NCBI GenBank assembly: GCA_026770585.1
Contig: MU646306.1
Location: 1,358,480 to 1,392,166 of the forward strand
Source of the DNA: Baffinella frigidus
Lineage: Eukaryota > Cryptophyceae > Cryptomonadales > Baffinellaceae
Reading direction: 5' to 3'
Length of the DNA: 33,687 nucleotides
The translations under genes were made by a program, and so were the position numbers. Under the pieces are notes generated by a model. It worked only from the letters and a program-made list of their open reading frames with translations. It was not told the DNA's origin and searched no databases. Below, one piece after another: positions 19,001-25,035 of the stretch (position 1 is the first letter of the stretch; every line of letters starts with the position of its first letter).

Positions 19001-20641
19001 GAAACCGACCGACCGACCGACCGACCTGCAGGGATGTGAGTGGTCCACTTAGTGCGGCTCACTTAAGGGCGGGTTGTCAAATCGGGGGGGGTAGAGATTG
19101 CGGCACGTGACGTCAGAGGTGGGAGTGGTGCAAGGCCGAGTGCTCCCGCAAAAGTGCAATTTGTGGTCTCTGTGATTTGTGAGGCTCACGGTGGTTGACT
19201 CAAATGGAGCCAACACACTGAAATGTGTGTGGCAATGCGCGTCTCGAGCAGAGGCACAATCTCGCCAGGGGAGGCAGGGGGGCGCATCGACAGCAGCAGA
19301 TGTTGCAGGGGGTCGCATTACCATCAGCAGATGTTGCAGAGAGACGCATCAACATTCGCAGAGGTTGGCGGGAGACGCATCAACATAGGCAGCGGTTGGA
19401 GAGAGAGTGGAGGGAACGCACTCATCAGGGATGTCGAGGAGGAGGTCGTACTCCAGGATATGCCCGGGGAGCGTGATCGCATCGAGCCGCGCCTGCTCCG
19501 CGGTGTTGGGGGTTGGGGGTTGGGGTCTAGGAGTGAGTGGTTTTGGGTTTTGGGTTTGGGGTTGGGGGTTTGGGCTTAGGGGGGTATGCGGATATGGCTT
19601 GCCACACTGCACGCTCTACCACAATCCTCCCCCGGGGCATGTGACTCACCTCGGATCTCTGGGCTACTGGGACTCACCTCGGATGTAGTACATGTGACTC
19701 ACCTACATGTGACTCACCTCAGACTCATGTAGTACATGTGACTCACCTCGGATCTCTGGGCTACTGCATCGGATCTCTGGGCTATCCAGCACCCGCGTAG
19801 GCCCTTGGATATGGTCTCAGTAACGTGGATATGCTCTCAGTGACTTGGATATGGTCTCAGTGAAAGTGGATATGTGGGTCTACAAACTGAAGTGTGTGTG
19901 GCAATGCACGTCCCGAGCAGAGGCACAAGCAGGGAACCGCATCGTCGTGGAGGCGGGGTCTACTCAGCACACGTGCATGTTGCGGATATGCCTTGCCACA
20001 AAGGAGCAATTTGCGGCGTGTGCTTTCGGTTTCCCGGCGCGAGTGTTTGCGGCTTTGGGCGTGGAGGTGGGGGGGGGCACAGACCGCCTCGCTCTTCTTG
20101 CTGGACTTGGGGAGGTCGATGGACTCGCTGGCCGGGCGGAAGGACAGGGTGAGCCGCTCGTGCGTCTTCTTGATGTCCTCTTGGAAGAACTTGACCTTGA
20201 AGGAGTGGATCCGAGTATAACCAAGGAGAAGCTGCCCGTTGAGGCGCAGCGCATACCTGCGCGAACCCCGCCCCGCGTGGCGTCAGCATCCTCATCATCG
20301 GGCACGAAGCGCCTGGGGAAAGATCAAAAAGCGCGGGAGGGGAGCTGGGGGGAAGCCTGGCTGGGGAGAGGGCGGGAAACGTACACGCGGTTCTGATCGG
20401 GCTCGATGATGGCGTTGAAGGAAGAGTCGTAGTCGAACTCCTCCACGGCCTTCTTGTTGATCTTCTGAGGTTGGTGGCACGCTTGCCACAATCTGCCAGG
20501 GATCGACGGCACCACAGTCAGCCAGGGATCGACAAGCAGGGGCACTTTGTCCCAGGAACCAATGCGCGGCAAGCAGGGATGGGGAGTGTACTTGCCCAGC
20601 GGTCCCTTGCCTTTCAAGTTAAGCTCGGAGGTGTAGAACAT
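9009..20641 (-). CDS. RAD21: Gene B: RAD21/SCC1 alpha-kleisin cohesin subunit, 21 exons, complete
   Basis: RAD21/SCC1 closes the cohesin ring by bridging the SMC3 neck (N-terminal domain) and the SMC1 head (C-terminal winged helix), and it is cut by separase at anaphase. Exons, in transcript order: 20641-20592, 20492-20385, 20256-20085, 19492-19422, 18934-18864, 18589-18478, 17895-17799, 16760-16632, 16169-16122, 16007-15975, 15589-15515, 14545-14391, 13896-13829, 13614-13531, 12717-12650, 12338-12235, 11598-11510, 11157-11051, 10199-10117, 9851-9783, 9096-9009. They total 1881 nt, which is 626 codons plus TGA, with matching phases throughout. Family members are about 560-640 residues. The N-terminus [17 protein letters not shown] matches the kleisin start, [18 protein letters not shown] matches the conserved RIY-type core, and the end [19 protein letters not shown] matches the winged-helix C-terminus. 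All junctions are GT-AG except the exon 5 donor, which must be GC to keep the frame. A meiotic REC8 identity is less likely but not excluded. Confidence 0.92.
9097..9650 (-). repeat. Tandem copies of the RAD21 last-exon acceptor
   Basis: On the minus strand the acceptor plus GAACGAGAACGTGCTGGAGA recurs with exon-like starts at 9188 and 9288, besides the true one at 9096 (spacing 92 and 100). The 9288 copy keeps the open frame through ATCGTGCAGGAGGAGGAGTG before diverging. More degraded units, CACCAACCGTCAGTCATTGG and similar on the plus strand, continue to about 9640. Confidence 0.8.
9855..10116. repeat. Poly-G and GGA/GAG purine-strand microsatellites in RAD21 intron 19
   Basis: About 20 G at 9857-9876, then a GGA-rich run from about 9978 to 10116. 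On the transcribed sense strand these are pyrimidine tracts (C and CCT), placed just upstream of the exon 20 acceptor and just after the exon 19 donor. They create long false Glu/Arg or Leu open frames. Confidence 0.85.
10200..10800 (-). repeat. Six extra tandem copies of the RAD21 exon 19 acceptor
   Basis: On the minus strand CAG followed by AGGCTGTCCGA(G/A)TTCGCGGT recurs near 10300, 10403, 10487, 10591, 10672 and 10772, in addition to the true exon start at 10199. Spacing is about 80-105 bases. Each copy keeps roughly 30-40 bases of exon plus its CGCTC..CAG acceptor, then returns to CCCTAAACC-like intron. Only the most 3' copy continues into the full exon. Confidence 0.88.
11195..11400. 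repeat. TTTAGGG-type array in RAD21 intron 18 side
   Basis: Degenerate GGGTTTAGGGTTT repeats on the plus strand (CCCTAAA on the RAD21 sense strand) occupy intron 17 between exons 18 and 17. No exon is visible. Confidence 0.8.
11396..11440 (-). repeat. Duplicated 3' end of RAD21 exon 17 with donor
   Basis: Minus-strand TCCAAGTCGCGCCTAACCTC then GGCGGCCTCGACGACG followed by GTACACC is a diverged copy of the true exon end at 11510. It lies on the intron side and contains an in-frame TAA, so it cannot serve as coding sequence. Confidence 0.8.
11740..11815 (-). repeat. Duplicated 5' end of RAD21 exon 17 with acceptor
   Basis: Minus-strand CAG followed by CGCGTTTGAGATGGACTCCC and then TCAGCGACCGC copies the true exon start at 11598. 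The order on the transcript is decoy acceptor first, then the real exon. Confidence 0.8.
11995..12230. repeat. GGGTAGGGG / GGGTCAGGG array
   Basis: G-rich on plus, C-rich on the RAD21 sense strand; fills the 5' part of intron 16. It gives false proline-rich open frames. Confidence 0.75.
12235..12338 (-). other. RAD21: RAD21 exon 16 with separase-type cleavage motif
   Basis: This exon opens with Asp-Pro-Glu-Ala-Ile-Arg (DPEAIR), predicted residues 448-453, an exact match to the separase consensus [DS]xExxR known from animal RAD21 and yeast Scc1. It is followed by [20 protein letters not shown] and SSDAFDVP, an acidic and serine-rich stretch typical of the exposed kleisin linker. The position, about 70% along the protein, resembles the second separase site of human RAD21. 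That the site is cut is inferred from the motif and its placement, not shown. Confidence 0.6.
12490..12530 (-). repeat. Duplicated 3' end of RAD21 exon 15 with donor
   Basis: Minus-strand AGCTACGGAAGCGAG followed by GTCCCTC copies the true exon end AGCTACGGCAGCGAG then GTTCCTC at 12650. Confidence 0.7.
12780..13010. repeat. TTTAGGG-like degenerate array in RAD21 intron 14
   Basis: Diverged GGTTTAGGGTTTAGG and GGTTGAGG units. No exon is visible. Confidence 0.65.
13141..13400 (-). repeat. Duplicated 3' ends of RAD21 exon 14, separated by GATA repeats
   Basis: The donor context CTCGGAG then GT (true donor after 13531) recurs at donors near 13344 and 13170. The exon-derived sequence AACGTGGACATGGACACGG is kept in the first copy. 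Between them is a (GATA)n/(ATAG)n microsatellite at about 13200-13345. Confidence 0.8.
13620..13828. repeat. GGGTTTGGGGTTTGG array in RAD21 intron 13
   Basis: It fills the whole 214-nt intron between exons 13 and 14, apart from the splice sites; C-rich in sense. Confidence 0.85.
14600..14900 (-). repeat. Three extra copies of the RAD21 exon 12 acceptor
   Basis: Minus-strand CTGGATCCAGGACA with a preceding CAG acceptor recurs near 14648, 14775 and 14882, besides the true exon start at 14545 (about 100-130 bp apart). Copies carry TACCGCCTCTGGATCCAGGA-like exon starts and share a GGTAACCGCCTxCATTCAGG intron segment on the plus strand. Confidence 0.85.
14930..15225. repeat. (CA)n / ACACGC / ACACATGC microsatellite
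   Basis: About 290 bp of alternating purine-pyrimidine CA, CGCA and CATG repeats in RAD21 intron 11. It is a candidate Z-DNA-forming tract, and open frames through it are artefacts. Confidence 0.9.
15263..15514 (-). repeat. Duplicated RAD21 exon 11 end plus GGGTGTA array
   Basis: Minus-strand AGTACGACACGCAAGTCCAG, then CTGTCCAAGGAC and GTAC (15263-15301), copies the true exon end at 15515. Between the two lie TGTAGGG repeats (about 15310-15510). Confidence 0.85.
15605..15970. repeat. GGTTTAGGG-type array in RAD21 intron 10
   Basis: Degenerate units including two partly similar TTTG(T/C)CCACAGG..GTGT(G/T)TCTGCAGG segments; no exon is visible. Confidence 0.65.
16008..16110. repeat. GAGGGTT array in RAD21 intron 9
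   Basis: Perfect GGTTGAGGGTTGAGG 7-mers fill most of this 114-nt intron. Confidence 0.85.
16400..16631 (-). repeat. Duplicated 3' ends of RAD21 exon 8 with donors
   Basis: The true exon end (GCGAGCAGCTGGACCAG then GTCGCCGTGCC, donor at 16631) is copied twice downstream, near 16533-16555 and 16455-16475. The sequence GATGTCTACGAACxAATGGC on the plus strand repeats with it, so the unit is about 90 bp. Confidence 0.8.
16790..17090 (-). repeat. Five extra copies of the RAD21 exon 8 acceptor
   Basis: Minus-strand CAG followed by GGCTCGGTCGACGACGTGAC (true start 16760) recurs near 16835, 16897, 16982, 17058 and 17083 with increasing divergence. The first copy is nearly identical for about 50 bases. 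Confidence 0.85.
17090..17300. repeat. GGGTTTG array with 10-N gap (17174-17183)
   Basis: A homogeneous TTTGGGG array in RAD21 intron 7, interrupted by a small assembly gap, so its length in the genome is unknown. Confidence 0.85.
17500..17798. repeat. TGTAGGG array and a copy of the RAD21 exon 7 end
   Basis: GGGTGTAGGGTGCA repeats run from about 17530 to 17790. At 17508-17524 the minus strand reads GGCTACCAG then GTAGTGTC, a copy of the true exon end GGCTACCAG at 17799. Confidence 0.75.
17950..18477. repeat. TTTAGGG, TGTAGGG and GTGTGTG arrays in RAD21 introns
   Basis: Degenerate repeats fill intron 6, the 582 bases between exons 7 and 6. No additional exon with a coherent frame is visible. 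Confidence 0.7.
18598..18863. repeat. TTTAGGG to GGGTAGGG array in RAD21 intron 5
   Basis: TTTAGGG-type units at 18600-18750 grade into GGTAGGG units at 18770-18858. Intron 5 starts with GC rather than GT if the exon frame is kept. Confidence 0.8.
19000..19421. repeat. GACC microsatellite and CAGCAGATGTTGCAG minisatellite in RAD21 intron 4
   Basis: (GACC)n at about 19003-19026. At 19268-19400, units GACGCATCAACAT(A/T)(G/C)GCAG and GCAGATGTTGCAG repeat four to five times. A segment GTGTGTGGCAATGC..GAGCAGAGGCACAA at 19222-19260 is repeated at 19893-19930, on the other side of exon 4. Confidence 0.7.
19505..19870. repeat. Repeats between RAD21 exons 4 and 3
   Basis: A GGGTTGGGG tract is followed by GTGACTCACCTCGGATCTCT-type units (19627-19790) and GGATATGGTCTCAGTGA units (19806-19872). 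No exon. Confidence 0.7.
20085..20641 (-). other. RAD21: RAD21 exons 1-3: N-terminal kleisin (SMC3-binding) domain
   Basis: Exon 1 (20641-20592) begins with the ATG and encodes 16 residues plus AA. Exon 2 (20492-20385) supplies the rest of that Lys codon and then [19 protein letters not shown], which corresponds to the IWLAAHWDKKLTKAHVFE-type segment of animal RAD21. Exon 3 (20256-20085) gives [20 protein letters not shown] through to [20 protein letters not shown], the kleisin N-terminal core including the FRP..(V/I)DLP motif. The domain covers residues 1-110 or so. The ATG at 20641 is chosen because MFY is the near-universal start of SCC1/RAD21 proteins and no upstream in-frame kleisin sequence exists. 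The two introns here are short (99 and 128 nt), unlike those further 3'. Confidence 0.93.
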
Positions 20642-22370
20642 GGCGAGAGCTGCCCCGGATCCACGCTACGAAAGGCCTGCTGCTCTGCGAACCCGATCGG
20701 CTCGCGGTTCGTCGGAAGGGCTGAGGTCTGCGGGAGGAGCGCTCTTGTGGCGCAGCGCTGGTGCGCTGGATGCGAGCGCTGCAAGCTCCTCTGCCAGCCC
20801 CGCAGCATCGCTGTCAGACCCCCTGCGCCCTGTTCTGGCCCGTCCCCGCCAAAGCGGCTTCCACCGCTAGCCCGGTTGCAGCTGCCGCAGGAGCCCAAGC
20901 CAGCCGCGAGCCCAAGCCCAGCAGCGCCGCGGCAGCACGCACGCGCCGGTCAGCGCCGCTGGCAGCGCGGTCGGACGCGGGGGAACCTGGGTGTGCGTGA
21001 AGGATGGCGGTGCAGCGAACGAGTTCTGCTTTTCGCGGAAAAAGTTGGGTGATCGCGATGAATCAACTCGGATCAGCGTCGATTTCTTTTTTTCTCCCCC
21101 AAGCCTCCCAAATCGAGATTGGATTGTTGGGCATTTTCTAGCTGGAGCGGGTCAACATTGAACCAACGGCTCCAATTCCAATAGGAAACTGAACATAAAC
21201 GGCTCAAACCATATCCTCGATTTGACCCACTTCAGGGGTCGCGGTGGTTCAGCGGCAATCGCAAGGGACTCTTGAACTCTCCGCGCTGCTTCCAGCGGAG
21301 GGGCGCACGCCAGACGCCAGCCATCCAGCGAGCGGTCGCTTCAGGCCCCGGGCCGCGGGGCCTGGAGCGCGCGTCGGCCGCCTTCAGAGGGCTTGGGGCG
21401 GTCGAAACGCTTCTCTCGCGGAAGGGGTGTGTGTGTGCGCCTCCTCTGGCGCCTTTCCTGCACAGCGTGTGGACGGTGCGTGCCTTCTCCCGAGGTCCTG
21501 CTGAACAATAGATTCCTCGGGAAAGGTCATGCTTTGCGGCCATGGTTGGTGTCATGCAGGGGTTCTCCCACTCCGGCCTAATTTTGGCCACAAACGGAGC
21601 ACACCGTGGGAGCAAGTGAAGGAGCATCGAGACCACGGACGTGCGTGCGGCAGCCAGCGCTGATGGGCATGAAAACGCTGATGTTTTCTCGCCCTCCGGC
21701 GCCCTGTTTCTGTCCTGGTGCTGCACGGCGCGAATTGCGTGCTTCTGCGCGAGTAGCCTTGCGTGGCACGGATATCTCGCTCTTCGGAAGGGCAGCGCTC
21801 CCAGGAGGAGTCTGTCTGCGGCTGCGCTTGCGGTGGTGCTCAGCGGTCGAGACACCTGCGATCCCAGCTGGATGCGATCCAGCTGGATGCGAACCATCAT
21901 GATCGTTTTGGAGTTGCAACCCACTCAACCCCTCTGGGTTTCCTCCGATAGCAAGTTGACCTTGCTACAAGTTGTGGATCTCGTAATGTTAGAATCCGAT
22001 GGTGGTGTTTGCTAGTCCTGCAGATGCTATGTTCAAGGGTTGCTTTGGAATTACAGATGCGCGCAGTTTATTTTATGTATGCTACCCCATAATACCTCTT
22101 CAAGATCTATTCTGATGGCGATTTGTCCTTGCTGGAAGCTGGAAGTTGTGTATGTCAAAAAGTTGGAACAGAGAAGCACTTTCCCCTTGTCCTCTAGCGG
22201 CAAATTTGAGGGAGTAGTTCTGGTGAAAAATGTGACACAGCGTTTTTGCCTGAGCAGGCTGTGCTCAGAATCCACTGGAGGAGTAGATTGAGGCTCGCCG
22301 CTCTGCGGGGTCTGTCTCCAAGGTATGTGTGCGTGGCCAATTTTCACCCAAGTCCCATACCAAACTATAC
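20642..22370. other. RAD21 upstream region, no gene recognised
   Basis: GC-rich sequence 5' of the RAD21 start codon; the promoter must lie here, but I cannot point to a defined motif. Open frames on both strands lack splice or homology support. A segment at about 21205-21236 (ATCCTCGATTTGACCCACTT) nearly repeats one at about 535-555, and a GATGCGATCCAGCTG palindromic repeat lies at 21869-21893. Confidence 0.5.
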
Positions 22371-22440
22371 ACCCTACGCCCTAAACCCGAAACCCGAAAC
22401 CCGAAACCCAAAACCAGAAACCCAAAACCAGAAAACTCAA
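22370..22440. repeat. ACCCGAAACCC array
   Basis: A short degenerate C-rich array between RAD21 and gene C. Confidence 0.7.
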
Positions 22441-22699
22441 AGCATTTCAAGTTTTCAACTGATTTGGATCTTTGGTTTTATTTTGATTTTATGTGAGTTT
22501 GAGTACATTGTACTACTAACTCAAACACCTAGGTGGGAAATTGCTCAGTGCAATAGGTTACCAGCGCCCCTGGTGGCACAATTTGCAACCAAGTCCCATC
22601 CTTGATCGTTGCATATTGACCGACCCTAACCGACTCCGCGTGAGCAGTAAAGTTGGATTTGATTGAGGAATTTGCCAATTGCATCCTTGCCACGCAGAC

Positions 22700-23580
22700 C
22701 TGCTGAACCCTAAACCCTACAACCTAAATGCTAATCCCTAAACCCTAAACCCTGAACCATCCCTGAACCATAAACCTTGGCCCCTAATCCCTGAACCCCA
22801 AACTTTACAAACTAATCCACAAAGCCTACACCACTACTCCCAAACCCCGAAACCCAGACCATAAATCATTCTAGTGACATGAATGCTTTGTCTCGGCTTT
22901 TCAACCCTAAGCCCTAAACCCTTTACTCTGAGCCCTGAACTCTGAACTCTGAACCCTGAACCCTGAAACCTAAACCCGAAACCTTAAACCAGGAACCCGA
23001 AATCCGAAACCTTGAATCCAAAACCCTACACTCTCAGCAAATCCTAGATCCCTGAACAATGAATTCTAAAACCAAATCCCTAATCTCTACACTCTGAACA
23101 ACAAACTATGAACCTTAAACCGTCAAAACAAAAGCTTGAACCCAAAACTCTGACCTGTAAACCCAAACCCCAAACCCCAAACGTTAAACCCTCAACTCTA
23201 AACCCTATATCCTAAACCTTAACCCCTACATCTTAAACCCGAAACCCTAAACCCTAACTACTGAAACCTAAACCCTAAACCACACACCATAAACCCAAAC
23301 CCCTTAAAACCTAAACCCTAAACCCCAAACCCTCAAGACTAAACACTAAAACCCCAAACCCTTCACCTTTTACCCCTTACCCTTTAGGGTAAGGGTTTAG
23401 AAACCTCATTCCCCAAACCCTAAACCCATAAACAATAAACCCCTAACCCTAAACCCTAGACCCTACACCCGATACTCTAGACCCTAAACCCAATACTTCA
23501 ACTCTTGCACGCTCAATCCTAAAACCTGAACCCTGAACCCTAAACTCTAAACCCTGAAGCCAAAACACCAAACCAATAAC
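22700..23580. repeat. 0.9-kb degenerate CCCTAAA telomere-like array
   Basis: Diverged CCCTAAACC/CCCTGAACC units, the longest such array outside introns in this window. Around 23378-23393 is a local strand switch, TTACCCTTTAGGGTAA, where the array inverts and returns. Interstitial, with unique sequence on both sides. Confidence 0.85.
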
Positions 23581-23582
23581 CT

Positions 23583-23775
23583 GGTGCTGGATCAGATCAA
23601 GATTCTGCGTCGTCATCTCTCCACCGCACGGGCTCCCTCTGGCGACGCGCCAGAGAGCGACGCGCCAGAGAGGGCCTACTACCACGTGCTCATGCTCGCG
23701 TACTGTGTCCGTGACGCTGGAGGCTGCAAAGGACGCGCTGCGCGGATGCTTAGATTTCGAGGGCCGGATGCTTAG
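23583..23775 (+). other. Isolated open segment, possible exon
   Basis: After the C-rich array a GGATCAG acceptor-like site precedes an open frame reading IKILRRHLSTARAPSGDAPE then SDAPERAYYHVLMLAYCVRD. GACGCGCCAGAGAG is duplicated inside, and CGGATGCTTAGATTTCGAGG is duplicated at its end. I recognise no family and see no partner exon; it may be chance. Confidence 0.2.
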
Positions 23776-24482
23776 ATTTCGAGGGCGAAGGTGTAGATAC
23801 AAACAAGTGCAAAGGCGCTACCGGGGCGGGGTCCTGTGCAACGTTCGAAAAGTGCGGGTCTCGCAAGACCGTGCCCCAGAGTGAAGCGGCAGAGGAACAC
23901 ATTTATGTGTTCCAGCGTTTTTCTAAAAGTGCTCACGCCGCTTCACTGCCAGGACAACCGTGTTGGAATGAGAGAATGCGGCAAAAAATTGAGTGGTGTC
24001 ACGAGTGTGCAACTGGTAGTAAGAACCTCCAACATTTTGACTGGGGGGGGGTCCGAGGTCGCTCACATGAGTGGAGGGTTGGATGAGGAGAACAGGGTTG
24101 GAAGAGGAGGAGATATAGCAGGAACAATTTGCTGAATTGAACTGCACGTTGACAATTGAAAGGCGTATTGGGGAATGTTCCGAGCATCCTACGCCCAAAG
24201 TCTACTGCATGGATTTGAAGAGACATCATGAGCATTCCAAAACTGTTGAGTTTAGTAACAGGCCCCAAGGGCTGCAAAAATTGAGGCACACACCTATCTA
24301 AAGACCAGAGTTTTTCAGTATGTTCTCGTCCATTGACGTCATGAGTGAGTTGTCGATTGGAGTCTTGTCGATTGGAAGAGGAGGTTCAGAACTTTGCTAA
24401 ACAACTTGGATATCAGACCTAGCTTCGAAACTCGATGAATGAACGCCTGCAGAATTTTCAGGCGATGCGCGCCGGTTTTAAT

Positions 24483-24604
24483 TACAGGGGTACCTCGCTC
24501 ATAAGAAACCGCCCCCCCCCTAGGGACCACCATAGGGCCCTAGGCATGGGCCTGCTGTAGGTTCCTAGGGGGAGGCCGTTTCTTATGAGCGAGGTACCCC
24601 TGTA
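24483..24604. mobile_element. MITE family 1, copy 4
   Basis: 122 bp, with perfect ends: TACAGGGGTACCTCGCTCAT at the left and its exact complement at the right, flanked by a further T/A on each side. The best-preserved copy here, so probably the most recent. Confidence 0.9.
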
Positions 24605-24884
24605 ATCCAGCCACAGGTATTGAATAATTGCCATAACCTGCGAAGCTGTCTCTCTATATCTCTCGCACGCTCTCTATCCCTCTCTATCCATCTCTTGCAA
24701 CCACCACCACCGCCATCGCCACCGCCACAGACAAAGACAAAAGACACCTCCATCTCCTGCTCTGATACAGCCTCGGTGCCACACAGAGTCATCACCCCCG
24801 GGGCGCTGAAAAGGAGTGTATTTAAATGAATAGGAAAACCCCGCACGGAGCGGACGATGACGGTCGAGCCACCGCTTGCACGCC

Positions 24885-25005
24885 TACAGGGGTACCTCGC
24901 TCATAATAAACCGCCTCCCCCTAGGACCCTACAGTAGGCGTATGCCTAGGGCCCTACGGTGGTCCTAGGGCGGTGGCAGTTTCTTACGAGCGAGGTACCC
25001 CTGTA
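24885..25005. mobile_element. MITE family 1, copy 5, just 3' of gene C
   Basis: 121 bp with the same termini (one change near the right end, TTACGAGCGAGG). It lies 30 bases past the gene C TAG, so it probably sits in the 3' UTR or terminator region. Confidence 0.88.
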
Positions 25006-25035
25006 GAGAACCGCCGCTCTGCACCACGCCACCCT

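Noticed and set aside
19845-20396. 183-codon plus-strand frame with plausible composition
   Set aside because: It is antisense to RAD21 exons 2-3, whose minus-strand reading matches the kleisin domain and splices in phase.
21236-21310. tRNA-like GGTGGTTCAGCGG segment
   Set aside because: No B-box GGTTCRANTCC at the right distance and no cloverleaf pairing can be drawn.
21232-21924. 230-codon minus-strand frame upstream of RAD21
   Set aside because: GC-rich sequence with open frames on both strands, no recognisable domain, no splice partners and no repeat-independent support.
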